From Streptomyces sp. NBC_00510 (GTDB taxonomy: Bacteria > Actinomycetota > Actinomycetes > Streptomycetales > Streptomycetaceae), in contig CP107851.1 of the NCBI GenBank assembly GCA_036013505.1, positions 930,001 to 994,000 of the forward strand: DNA of 64,000 nucleotides, given 5' to 3'. Below the pieces are notes generated by a model, which ran no database searches, was not told where the DNA came from, and saw only the letters and a program-made list of their open reading frames with translations. The position numbers and the translations under genes were made by a program. Positions 36,782 to 44,445 of the stretch are shown piece after piece; positions within the stretch are counted from its first letter, which is position 1; the number at the start of each line of letters is the position of its first letter.

Positions 36782-37576
36782 TCAGCTGTTGGCGTTCAGC
36801 ACGGGGTAGTAGCCGCTCGAGTGGCCCTTGGCGGTGGGGTGGTAGGACTCCCAGCTCGGCGAGACCACCAGGGAGTGCAACCAGTCGTCGCCGGAGCACA
36901 GTTCATGGCCGTTGAAGGTCCCCCGGACGTCGCCGAAGACGAAGCCGTGGGCGGCGGCCCGGGCGGCGATGACGCCGTCGAGGACGTCCGCGGCCTCGTC
37001 GATCTTGCGGTGCTTGGTGTCGGACAGACCGACGCACAGCACGTTCAGGGTGTACACGCGGGGATAGCCGAGGACGACGACCTTGGCGTTGGGGGCCTTG
37101 CCGCGGATCGCGTTGTAGGTGGCGTCCAGGCGGGCGGGCAGGGTGTTTCGGGCGTAGTTCTCCGCCTGGGTGACCCGGTTGACGCAGTCGGTGTCGGAGC
37201 CGATCACACAGGTCGTCATGACGTCCGAGAAGCCCGCGTCGTTGCCGCCGATGGTGAGGGAGACCAGACCGGTGGAGGCGTTCAGCGGGCCGAGCTGGTT
37301 GTTGGTCACGTCCGTGGTCACCGCACCCGAGCAGGAGGTGTCGGCGAAGGAGGAGGGGGCGTGGGCGTTCTTCCAGAGGTACGGGTACGCGCTGAAACTC
37401 CGGTGGCAACTGCCGCTGGCGCTGTCGTAGTTGCCCGCTCCGTTGCCGGCGGAGTACGAGTCCCCCAGCGCGACGTAGGCGGGCCCGGCGGCGTGTGCCG
37501 GGGTGGACCACAGCAGGCCGAAGGCCAGGGTGACGATCAGGGTGGCCAGGGCCGACAACGACGTGGTGCGTCTCAC
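36782..37576 (-). CDS. Secreted SGNH/GDSL esterase-lipase
   Basis: 264 residues from GTG 37576 with AGGGAGG 5 nt upstream. A signal peptide ends TPAHAAG. Block I GDSYSAGNGAG holds the nucleophile Ser, block II the conserved Gly region (DTSCSGAVTTDV), block III GGNDAGF the oxyanion Asn, and block V YHPTAKGH the catalytic His. Six Cys residues suit three disulfides, as in extracellular Streptomyces lipases of this family. It should hydrolyse acyl esters outside the cell. Confidence 0.92.
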   Translation of the reverse strand: MRRTTSLSALATLIVTLAFGLLWSTPAHAAGPAYVALGDSYSAGNGAGNYDSASGSCHRSFSAYPYLWKNAHAPSSFADTSCSGAVTTDVTNNQLGPLNASTGLVSLTIGGNDAGFSDVMTTCVIGSDTDCVNRVTQAENYARNTLPARLDATYNAIRGKAPNAKVVVLGYPRVYTLNVLCVGLSDTKHRKIDEAADVLDGVIAARAAAHGFVFGDVRGTFNGHELCSGDDWLHSLVVSPSWESYHPTAKGHSSGYYPVLNANS

Positions 37577-37733
37577 GGAACCTCCCTGGGCGGAGAGTTG
37601 ACTACCACTTGGTAACCCCGGACCCGGCCCGTTGGGAAGTGTCCATGACAATGGAATGTTAAAATTTCTTCGCGCGTAGATCCCGTGTTCGGCTCACAGC
37701 CGCTTCCGGGCCGGGGAGGCACCGGGCGGCCGG

Positions 37734-37749
37734 TGGCAGGATGCTTGCG
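37734..37749 (+). promoter_or_regulatory. AraC-type site upstream of the AraC gene
   Basis: TGGCAGGATGCTTGCG, sharing 14 of 16 positions with each of two copies upstream of the GAPDH gene (38758 and 38791). It is 46 bp before the TTG start of the AraC/DJ-1 regulator, a position suited to autoregulation. Its first ten bases resemble the AdpA consensus TGGCSNGWWY. Confidence 0.65.
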
Positions 37750-37794
37750 GTGGTGGCCGGCCACGCCACCGGGCGGAGAGCCGGAGGAGGCCCG

Positions 37795-38745
37795 TTGAGC
37801 CGCAGGAAGAACCATCACGTCGTCGTGCTCGTGCTGGAGGGTGCCAAGCCGCTGGACGTCGGGATCCCGGCGCAGGTGTTCTCGAACCGGCCGAGCATGC
37901 CCTACGACGTGCGGGTGTGCGGCGCCGCGCCCGGGCTGGTGACCGGCGGCGACGGGCTGTCGTACCACGTGGCGGAGGGTCTGGAGGCCTTCGAGGACGC
38001 CGACACCGTCTTCATCCCCGGTTACCGGGAGCCGGCCGGCGCCGAGCCGCCCGCGGCGGTCGTCGGAGCGCTGATGGCGGCGCACGAGCGCGGGACCCGG
38101 CTCGCGGCCATCTCGACCGGGGCGTTCGCGCTGGCGGCGACGGGCCTGCTCAACGGCAAGCGGGCCACGACCCATTGGCACTACACCAAGGCCCTCGCCG
38201 AGCGGCACCCCCTGGTGAAGGTGGACGAGAACGTGCTGTTCGTGGACGAGGGCGACGTGCTCACCTCGGCCGGAGCGGCGTCCGGCATCGACCTGTGCCT
38301 GCACCTGGTGCGGCGGGACCACGGCGTCGCGCTCTCCAACCACGTGGCGCGGCGGCTGGTGGCGGCGCCGTACCGCAGCGGGGGCCAGGCCCAGTACGTC
38401 CCCCGGAGCGTGCCCGAGCCGCTCGGCGACCTCTTCGCGGGCACCCGCGAGTGGGCCCTGGCGCACCTGGCCGAACCGCTGACGCTGGAGACGCTCGCCC
38501 GCAACGCGCGGGTCTCGGCGCGCACCTTCTCACGGCGGTTCGTGGAGGACACCGGCTACACGCCGATGCAGTGGGTGCTGCGCGCCCGGGTCGACCTGGC
38601 GCGCGAACTGCTGGAACGTACCGACCTGGGCGTGGAGCAGATCGCCGACCGCGTCGGCCTCGGCACCGGCGCGAACCTGCGGCTGCACTTCCACCGCATC
38701 CTCGGGACCTCCCCCACGGAGTACCGGAACACCTTCTCGGCCTGA
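37795..38745 (+). CDS. AraC-family regulator with DJ-1/PfpI domain (AdpA/FtrA type)
   Basis: 316 residues. The TTG start at 37795 has GGAGGAGG 6 nt upstream; a longer in-frame start exists at 37741. The N-terminal half is a class I glutamine-amidotransferase-like/DJ-1 domain (VVLVLEGAKPLDVGIPAQVF, ISTGAFALAATGLLNGKRATTHW). The nucleophile-elbow Cys is replaced: the sequence reads ISTGAFAL, so it is a sensor rather than an enzyme. The C-terminal half has two AraC helix-turn-helices (LTLETLARNARVSARTFSRRF; LGVEQIADRVGLGTGANLRLHF). It lies 136 bp upstream of the GAPDH gene and has a matching site in its own promoter. Confidence 0.9.
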   Translation: MSRRKNHHVVVLVLEGAKPLDVGIPAQVFSNRPSMPYDVRVCGAAPGLVTGGDGLSYHVAEGLEAFEDADTVFIPGYREPAGAEPPAAVVGALMAAHERGTRLAAISTGAFALAATGLLNGKRATTHWHYTKALAERHPLVKVDENVLFVDEGDVLTSAGAASGIDLCLHLVRRDHGVALSNHVARRLVAAPYRSGGQAQYVPRSVPEPLGDLFAGTREWALAHLAEPLTLETLARNARVSARTFSRRFVEDTGYTPMQWVLRARVDLARELLERTDLGVEQIADRVGLGTGANLRLHFHRILGTSPTEYRNTFSA

Positions 38746-38757
38746 GCGGCGGGGCAG

Positions 38758-38773
38758 TGGCGGGATCCTTGCG
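38758..38773 (+). promoter_or_regulatory. AraC-type site, GAPDH promoter, copy 1
   Basis: TGGCGGGATCCTTGCG; the first ten bases fit the AdpA consensus TGGCSNGWWY exactly. It lies 33 bp, about three helical turns, from copy 2. Confidence 0.65.
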
Positions 38774-38790
38774 ATCGTTGGCGAAAGGTA

Positions 38791-38806
38791 TGGCGGGATA
38801 CTTGCG
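38791..38806 (+). promoter_or_regulatory. AraC-type site, GAPDH promoter, copy 2
   Basis: TGGCGGGATACTTGCG, differing from copy 1 at one base and in the same orientation, 76 bp before the GAPDH start. Confidence 0.65.
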
Positions 38807-38881
38807 CATGCTGTCGTTCAGGCCACTGCCGCGGGAGCCCCCGCATGCCGAACATGGAGGCGGCAACGAAAGGAACCCGCC

Positions 38882-39880
38882 ATGACCCGCATCGCCGTCA
38901 ACGGATTCGGCCGCATCGGACGCAACACCCTCCGCGCCCTCGTCGAACGCGGCAGCGACCTCGAGGTGGTCGCCGTCAACGACCTCACGGCACCCGAGTC
39001 CCTCGCGCACCTGCTCAAGTTCGACAGCGCGCTCGGCCGGCTCGGCCGCACCGTCGAGGTGGACGGCTCCGAGCTGGTGGTCGACGGCCGCCGGATCAAG
39101 GTGCTCGCCGAGCGCGAGCCGGCCAAGCTGCCGTGGGCCGAGCTGGGCGTCGACGTCGTGCTGGAGTCCACCGGCCGCTTCACCTCGGCGGAGGCCGCCC
39201 GCGGGCACCTGGACGCCGGCGCCAAGCGGGTCCTGGTCAGCGCCCCCTCCGACGGCGCCGACGTCACCCTCGCGTACGGCGTCAACACCGAGGAGTACGA
39301 CCCTGCCCGGCACGTCATCGTGTCGAACGCCTCGTGCACCACGAACGCCCTGGCCCCGCTCGCGTCCGTGCTGGACGACCTGGCCGGCATCGAGCACGGC
39401 TTCATGACCACGGTGCACGCCTACACCCAGGAGCAGAACCTCCAGGACGGCCCGCACCGCGACATGCGCCGCGCCCGCGCCGCCGGTGTGAACATCGTGC
39501 CCACCACCACCGGGGCCGCCAAGGCCATCGGCAAGGTGCTGCCGAAGCTCGACGGCAAGCTCTCGGGCGACTCCATCCGCGTGCCCGTGCCGGTGGGCTC
39601 GATCGTGGAGCTCAACACCACGGTCTCCCGCGAGGTCACCCGCGAGCAGGTGCTGGACGCCTACCGCGCCGCCGCCGACGGCAAGCTGAAGGGCATCCTC
39701 GACTACGCCACCGAGCCGCTGGTCTCCAGCGACATCACCGGCCACCCGGCCTCGTCCATCTTCGACGCCGCCCTCACCCGTGTCGACGGCCGCCACGTCA
39801 AGGTGGTGGCCTGGTACGACAACGAGTGGGGCTTCTCCAACCGGGTCGTCGACACCCTCGAACTCCTCGCCCGCGCCTGA
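38882..39880 (+). CDS. gap: Glyceraldehyde-3-phosphate dehydrogenase, type I
   Basis: 332 residues, standard length. NAD-binding GFGRIGRNTLRAL at residue 7, catalytic Cys in SNASCTTNALAPL (residue 147), catalytic His in TTVHAYTQEQN and the C-terminal WYDNEWGFSNRVVDTLELL. It catalyses the oxidative phosphorylation of glyceraldehyde-3-phosphate to 1,3-bisphosphoglycerate in the cytoplasm. AAAGGA lies 8 nt upstream of the ATG. It stands alone, not with pgk and tpi, beside an AraC regulator with matched sites. It is therefore probably a second, conditionally expressed GAPDH rather than the main glycolytic one; that is inference. Confidence 0.95.
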   Translation: MTRIAVNGFGRIGRNTLRALVERGSDLEVVAVNDLTAPESLAHLLKFDSALGRLGRTVEVDGSELVVDGRRIKVLAEREPAKLPWAELGVDVVLESTGRFTSAEAARGHLDAGAKRVLVSAPSDGADVTLAYGVNTEEYDPARHVIVSNASCTTNALAPLASVLDDLAGIEHGFMTTVHAYTQEQNLQDGPHRDMRRARAAGVNIVPTTTGAAKAIGKVLPKLDGKLSGDSIRVPVPVGSIVELNTTVSREVTREQVLDAYRAAADGKLKGILDYATEPLVSSDITGHPASSIFDAALTRVDGRHVKVVAWYDNEWGFSNRVVDTLELLARA

Positions 39881-39889
39881 CCGTCGGCC

Positions 39890-39916
39890 GGGGGCCGGCA
39901 GCACACGCCGGCCCCC
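39890..39916. terminator. Hairpin between GAPDH and YcxB-like gene
   Basis: GGGGGCCGGC (39890-39899) pairs exactly with GCCGGCCCCC (39907-39916) around AGCACAC, in the 49-bp convergent gap. Confidence 0.75.
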
Positions 39917-39929
39917 CGACCGCGCCCCG

Positions 39930-40394
39930 TCAGGAGAACGGCCGGTACCAGGGCCGCTTCACCGGGGGCAGCCGCCGGGCGAAGAAGGCGGCGACGACGG
40001 CCTGCTGGGTCTCGTCGAAGGCCCGCTTGGGGAAGAACCCGTAGGCCCCGCTGACCTGGCGCAGGTACCAGAACCCCGCACGCTCCCGGGCGTCGCGGTA
40101 GGCGTCCCAGCCGACCTCCGCCTGCGAGACGGTCGTGCGCAGCGTGTAGGTCTCCTCCGTCAGCCGGACGGTCCACGGTTCGGTGAACTGGCGCGCGATC
40201 CTGCGGACGGCGAGACGGACGGCGACGACCTCGAGGAAGAACGGCATGCCGATCCCGTAGAAGAGGAGCCACTTCTTCGGCTCGTCCGAGAACAGGGACA
40301 GCGCACCCAGCAGGGCCAGGAGAAGGCCGAGGACGGTGACCCCACGGATGGCGGGCGAACTGCGGATCGCTCTACGGTACTCCCGTCCCGTCAT
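39930..40394 (-). CDS. YcxB-like membrane protein
   Basis: 154 residues. Two hydrophobic segments near the N-terminus (IRGVTVLGLLLALLGALSLF and WLLFYGIGMPFFLEVVAVRL) are followed by a soluble C-terminal domain (WTVRLTEETYTLRTTVSQAEVGWDAY, YLRQVSGAYGFFPKRAFDE) of the YcxB-like type, whose function is unknown. The R-x-F-x-E-T-Q region is typical of the family. It runs convergent to GAPDH. Confidence 0.7.
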   Translation of the reverse strand: MTGREYRRAIRSSPAIRGVTVLGLLLALLGALSLFSDEPKKWLLFYGIGMPFFLEVVAVRLAVRRIARQFTEPWTVRLTEETYTLRTTVSQAEVGWDAYRDARERAGFWYLRQVSGAYGFFPKRAFDETQQAVVAAFFARRLPPVKRPWYRPFS

Positions 40395-40525
40395 CTAGAA
40401 CGTCGCAGTCAGGTCCACGGCCGGGTACCGCCTTCGTCGAGGGTGACGGGCTCCACGGGCCCGAACGCCGAGAGGTTACCGGGCGCCCTGAACGCGCCCG
40501 TCCCTGGGGGATAGGATCGCGCGCC

Positions 40526-40864
40526 GTGGCGACCCCGAGTTTCATCGACTGCTGCGCCGGGCCCGAACTCGCCTGGGTGCGGACGCTGTACGAGTCCCAC
40601 CACGACCAGGAGTCCCTGCTGTGCTGCACGGGCTGCCGGACCTTCTGGTTCCACCGCTTCCACGAGTACCCCGACTGGTCCGGCGGCGGCGACGACCTGA
40701 CGACCTGGTACACCCGCCTCACCCCCGCGGAGGGCGAACGTCTTCGCGACGCGGCCGACCCGTCCGCCGAGGACCTCTCCTTCCTCCGGACGCGCCCGGG
40801 CTGGATGGACGACGCCCGCGGCTCCCGCCGGGTCGACGGCGCGCCGGACCACCCGCACGGCTGA
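40526..40864 (+). CDS. Small cysteine-rich hypothetical protein
   Basis: 112 residues; GTG start at 40526. The first half is rich in Cys and aromatic residues: DCCAGPELAW, then SLLCCTGCRTFWFHRFHEY. The CC-x-x-C group plus nearby His residues could bind a metal. The second half (TRLTPAEGERLRDAADPSAEDLSFLRTRPGWMDD) is helical and acidic. No family recognised. It stands between two leftward genes and convergent with the acetyltransferase gene, 13 nt from its stop. Confidence 0.6.
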   Translation: MATPSFIDCCAGPELAWVRTLYESHHDQESLLCCTGCRTFWFHRFHEYPDWSGGGDDLTTWYTRLTPAEGERLRDAADPSAEDLSFLRTRPGWMDDARGSRRVDGAPDHPHG

Positions 40865-40877
40865 CCGGCCTCCCCGG

Positions 40878-41732
40878 CTACTGCCCGCGGGCCGGCTGAC
40901 CGGAGATGAGCAGGGTGGTGCCGGCCGGACGGAAGCCCAGGCGGGCGTAGATGCGGGCGACGGCCCGGTGCGCGTAGGCCAGGAAGACGGTGCGCACGCC
41001 GTGATCGCGGGCGTGGGCGGCGAGGGCGGCCGTCACGGCGGCGCCGAGGCCCTGGCGACGGGCGGTGGGGAGGGTACCGACGCCGCCGATCTCCGTGGTG
41101 CCGTCGGCAGGATGGTGGTGGCCCGCGGCGAGCGGGGTGCCGTCGGGGGCGAAGGCGGCGATGAGCGTCTTGTGGCCGGCGCGGAGCGAGGGTGCGGTCG
41201 TCGCGACCGTGGTGTCCGCCCGCAGTGCCTCTGCGGCCGCCGCCAGTTCGACGCGGCCCGCCGGGCCGGTCGCGGTGCCCTCGTCGGCGAACGCCAACCC
41301 GGGGAGGGCGAGTACGGCGGGGAGGGCGGGATCGTCGGCGTGCACCTCCCGGATCGTGACCTCGTCGGGGAGGGGCTGCCGCGGCAGCGGACGGCGGGGG
41401 TCGAGGACCATCAAGGGGCGTTCCGCCACCGGGAGACCGGCTGCCTCGATGCGCCCGCGCAGTGACGGCGTGACCTCCGCGAGCCATTCGAAGGCCTGCG
41501 GCACGCCGAGTTCGCGCTGCCGGGCACGGACCCGGGCGATGTCGTCCGCGGAGGGCGCCCCGCGGCCGCCCACCGCATCGGGGCGGGCGTGGTTCGGCCC
41601 GCCGTAGTAGGGGGTGCCGGGCTCCTTGCGGACGAACAGGCACAGGGAGCCGAACCTCTCGGCTTCGGCGAACAGCAGCGGCACCGTGGCGTAGTAGCGC
41701 TCGATGCGGTCACGCGGGGACGGCTCGGTCAT
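40878..41732 (-). CDS. GNAT-family N-acetyltransferase
   Basis: 284 residues from ATG 41732. The C-terminal GNAT domain has IGGVGTLPTARRQGLGAAVTAAL (acetyl-CoA loop R-R-Q-G-L-G) near residue 225 and FLAYAHRAVARIYARLGFRPAG. The N-terminal 110 residues (YYATVPLLFAEAERFGSLCLFVRKEPGTPYYGG) form a separate region seen in a subset of actinobacterial acetyltransferases. Acceptor unknown. It lies downstream of the alpha/beta-hydrolase gene on the same strand, with a hairpin between them. Confidence 0.82.
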   Translation of the reverse strand: MTEPSPRDRIERYYATVPLLFAEAERFGSLCLFVRKEPGTPYYGGPNHARPDAVGGRGAPSADDIARVRARQRELGVPQAFEWLAEVTPSLRGRIEAAGLPVAERPLMVLDPRRPLPRQPLPDEVTIREVHADDPALPAVLALPGLAFADEGTATGPAGRVELAAAAEALRADTTVATTAPSLRAGHKTLIAAFAPDGTPLAAGHHHPADGTTEIGGVGTLPTARRQGLGAAVTAALAAHARDHGVRTVFLAYAHRAVARIYARLGFRPAGTTLLISGQPARGQ

Positions 41733-41764
41733 GGGGTGCAGGGGATCACAGGCCGCCGGGGCGC

Positions 41765-41786
41765 CGCATCCGGATTGACGGATGCG
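41765..41786. terminator. Hairpin after alpha/beta hydrolase
   Basis: CGCATCCG (41765-41772) pairs with CGGATGCG (41779-41786); 42 nt downstream of the leftward hydrolase stop. Confidence 0.55.
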
Positions 41787-41827
41787 ACGCTCCCGGCGGC
41801 CCGGCGCCCCCGCGGCCCGCGCGGCCG

Positions 41828-43261
41828 TCAGCGCCCGAGCAGGAAGTCGTGGACCGCCTGGCGGCCCTCGTCGCTCGCCGCCCGGCTCTGCACGGAGTGG
41901 GCGGCACCGTGGACCACCACGACCTGGGCCCGCGGGGTCAGCTTCTTCTGGTCGTACAGCCATTCCAGGGGCGTCGACAGGTCCCGGTCGCCGCCGAGGA
42001 GGAGCACCGGGACGCCGGGGAGGCGGCGGTGGGCGGCGGGCAGCGGCGGGGCCGGGGTGCGGGGCCAGTCGAGGCAGCTGAGCATGGAGCCGAGGCCCGT
42101 CGCCGTGACGGCGTCGAAGGGGCCGTGGTCGGCCGGGGTCAGTTCGGCACCCGCCTTCTCCAGCGCGTCCCGGCGGCCGGCGACCGGGGCGTCCGACCTG
42201 CCCCAGGGGTAGCGTCCGTCGAGGCACAGCGTCGAGGCGTGGAGCCCCTGGCTGAGTTCCTCCGCCGTCGCCGCGCTGCCCTGCCGTACGCCCTGGATCA
42301 GGCCGTTCAGCAGTCCCGGGTCGCCCTCGGCGGCCTGGTGGAGGGCGTCGATCATGTCCGCGTAGTCCGGGTCGACGAACTCCCAGGTGGTGAGCGCGTC
42401 CAGCACGTCGACGCCGTTGCCGTAGGTGTCCACGACCTCGGCCAGGTCCGCCGCCGGGTCCGTGGCGCAGCCGATGCTCTCGCACGCCGCCGTCAGCACG
42501 CGCGGCGCGGCCCGCATGGCGGCCAGGTCCATCGGGTCGTAACCGGTCTGGGGCACCACCGAGTCCAGCACCATCCGGGCCACGTGCCCGGGGTGGGCGA
42601 GGGCGTACCGCTCGGCGGTGTACGTGCCGTAGGAGACACCGTCGAGGGTCATCTTCCGCACGCCCAGCGCGCGGCGGAGCAGTTCGAGGTCGGCGACCGT
42701 GTCGCCGGTGGCGTAGAAGCGGCGGTCGCGACCGATGGCCGCGGCGCAGTCCCGCACCGCGCCCGCGGTGGGCGGTGTGAGGTCCGACGACCCCATCTGC
42801 GCCTGCAGTTCTGGGCACTGCAGGGCGTTGCCGCCGGTGCCGCGCTGGTCGATCATCACGAGGCGGTAGTCCTTGAGCACCGGCTCCATGGCCTTGGCGA
42901 TCCGTTCCACGAAGGGGACGCCCGGCTGCCCGGGACCGCCCGTGAGGAACAGCAGGACGCCCTTGGGGGCGTCCGCGTTGTCCCCCATGGCGACCTTCAG
43001 GCCCAGCCGGCCCCGCACCGCGCCGCTGTGGTCGAGCGGAACCGTCAGCGTGGCGCAGCTGAAGCCCTCCAGGCCGGGGCAGGCCGCGGTGCCGGAGAGC
43101 CCCCCGCTCCCCCCGGCCGGCCCCGCGGTGCCCCGGTCCTGGGCCGACGACGTGCAGGTGCCCGCCACCATCAGCAGGCCGACGGCGGCCAGCGCCACCG
43201 CCGCCCGTGCTCCGGACCTCCGCGTCCCCCGTGCCTTTCCGGCCCCGCGCATCGCCCGCAT
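41828..43261 (-). CDS. Secreted alpha/beta hydrolase (tripeptidyl-aminopeptidase-like)
   Basis: 477 residues from ATG 43261 with GGGGGTG upstream. A signal peptide (AAVALAAVGLLMVAGTCTSSA) leads to an alpha/beta hydrolase: LLFLTGGPGQPG oxyanion region, MIDQRGTGGNALQCPEL, nucleophile Ser in LDGVSYGTYTAERYA, then a TAP-like C-terminal domain with the acidic residue in LLLGGDRDLSTPLEW and His in VVHGAAHSVQS. This layout is the Streptomyces tripeptidyl aminopeptidase (SlpD/Tap) family, which removes N-terminal peptides outside the cell. Divergent from the ArsR-like gene. Confidence 0.9.
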   Translation of the reverse strand: MRAMRGAGKARGTRRSGARAAVALAAVGLLMVAGTCTSSAQDRGTAGPAGGSGGLSGTAACPGLEGFSCATLTVPLDHSGAVRGRLGLKVAMGDNADAPKGVLLFLTGGPGQPGVPFVERIAKAMEPVLKDYRLVMIDQRGTGGNALQCPELQAQMGSSDLTPPTAGAVRDCAAAIGRDRRFYATGDTVADLELLRRALGVRKMTLDGVSYGTYTAERYALAHPGHVARMVLDSVVPQTGYDPMDLAAMRAAPRVLTAACESIGCATDPAADLAEVVDTYGNGVDVLDALTTWEFVDPDYADMIDALHQAAEGDPGLLNGLIQGVRQGSAATAEELSQGLHASTLCLDGRYPWGRSDAPVAGRRDALEKAGAELTPADHGPFDAVTATGLGSMLSCLDWPRTPAPPLPAAHRRLPGVPVLLLGGDRDLSTPLEWLYDQKKLTPRAQVVVVHGAAHSVQSRAASDEGRQAVHDFLLGR

Positions 43262-43333
43262 CACGCACACCCCCGCTTTCCGGTGTCCTCCGTGCCCCTG
43301 CCGTCCGTCGGCCATCAGACTGCGCCAAGGGGG

Positions 43334-43377
43334 CTCGCCACGGCGAGGTTCCGTGCCACGATTCGAGCACGTTCGAA
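43334..43377. promoter_or_regulatory. Two palindromes between hydrolase and ArsR-like gene
   Basis: CTCGCCacGGCGAG at 43334-43347 and TTCGAgcacgtTCGAA at 43362-43377 lie in the 147-bp divergent gap. The second, 31 bp before the regulator start, has the size of an ArsR-family operator. Assignment is by position only. Confidence 0.4.
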
Positions 43378-43408
43378 GGAATCAGGGTGAGGGGCGGCAG
43401 GGGCAGCG

Positions 43409-44395
43409 ATGATCGAACTCACCGTGGACGCCGCCGGGTTGGCCCGGTCCCACTTCGCGGTCTCGCCGCTGCACGAGGTCTCGGCGACGCTGCTGCCGTG
43501 GGGCCTGCGCCCCGGACCGGAAGCCGATCCGTGGGTGAGCCGCGCCCGTCGTGTGCTGCGCCGTGCGCGGCTGCCGTTGCTGTCGGAGCTGGCGCTCGAC
43601 GGGGGCGGCTACGTACCGGACTTCCTCAGCCCGCATCCGTCCGGTCCCTCGCCAACCGTCGAGGAGGAGCTGGAGCGGGTGCGGGCCACGCCGCCCGACC
43701 GTGTCCTCGGCGAACTGGAGGCGTTGCGCGAAGGCCGCCCCTGCAACGGGCTGGCCGGAGCGGAGCTGCCGCCCGGGGTGCGGCGCGCGATGGGGCGGGG
43801 CGGCGGGCACGTCGCCCGGCAGGTCGCGGAGGAACTGCGGCGCTACTGGGAGCTCGCCTTCGCCCCGCACTGGCCCGACGCGAGGGCCGCGCTCGACGCG
43901 GAGGTCGACCGGTGCGCGGGCGTACTGGCCCGGCAGGGCGCCGCGGGGCTGTTCAACTCGCTGCACCCCGGGATCCGGTGGGACGGCGGCACGCTGCGCG
44001 TCGAGAGCCGCTTCTCGGTGGGCCTCGCCGTTCCCCTGGTGGTCGTGGTGCCGTCGCTGGTGTCGGGGGCGCCGGGGGTGGTCGTGGATCCGGTGCGCGG
44101 CGGGCGGCGGCCGCCGATGGTGGCCTTTCCCGTGCGGGACCGGCCCGCCGCGCCGGTGCCCCCGTCCGCCGAACTGGCCAGGCTGCTCGGCCCCACCCGG
44201 GCGGGGCTGCTCGGGGCGCTGGCGCGGCCGGCGTCCACCACGCAGCTCGCGGCGCGTCACTTCCTGAGCGCCGCCACGGTCTCGTACCACCTGGGGGTGC
44301 TGCACCAGGCCGGTCTCGTCACCCGTTCCCGGTCGGGTCGGACGGTGCTGTACCGGCGCACGCCCGCCGGGTCGCGGCTGACGGGGCGGGGCTGA
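43409..44395 (+). CDS. ArsR-family winged-helix regulator
   Basis: 328 residues. The DNA-binding winged helix is at the C-terminus ([59 protein letters not shown], residues 255-315). The long N-terminal region (WELAFAPHWPDARAALDAEVDRC and following) is typical of large streptomycete ArsR-like proteins and lacks the CxC metal site of classical ArsR. Ligand unknown. Likely controls itself and perhaps the divergent secreted hydrolase. Confidence 0.85.
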   Translation: MIELTVDAAGLARSHFAVSPLHEVSATLLPWGLRPGPEADPWVSRARRVLRRARLPLLSELALDGGGYVPDFLSPHPSGPSPTVEEELERVRATPPDRVLGELEALREGRPCNGLAGAELPPGVRRAMGRGGGHVARQVAEELRRYWELAFAPHWPDARAALDAEVDRCAGVLARQGAAGLFNSLHPGIRWDGGTLRVESRFSVGLAVPLVVVVPSLVSGAPGVVVDPVRGGRRPPMVAFPVRDRPAAPVPPSAELARLLGPTRAGLLGALARPASTTQLAARHFLSAATVSYHLGVLHQAGLVTRSRSGRTVLYRRTPAGSRLTGRG

Positions 44396-44411
44396 CCCCC
44401 GGTGGCCCGGC

Positions 44412-44445
44412 CCACCGGGGCCACCGGGGCCACCGGGGCCACCGG
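44412..44445. repeat. Short 9-bp tandem repeat
   Basis: CCACCGGGG repeated almost four times, directly after the stop of the leftward MFS gene and 16 nt from the ArsR gene end. Probably simple-sequence slippage in GC-rich DNA. Confidence 0.7.

Noticed and set aside
44412..44445. Four 9-bp repeats considered as a CRISPR or attachment site
   Set aside because: Units are contiguous with no spacers and no integrase is near; simple slippage repeat.
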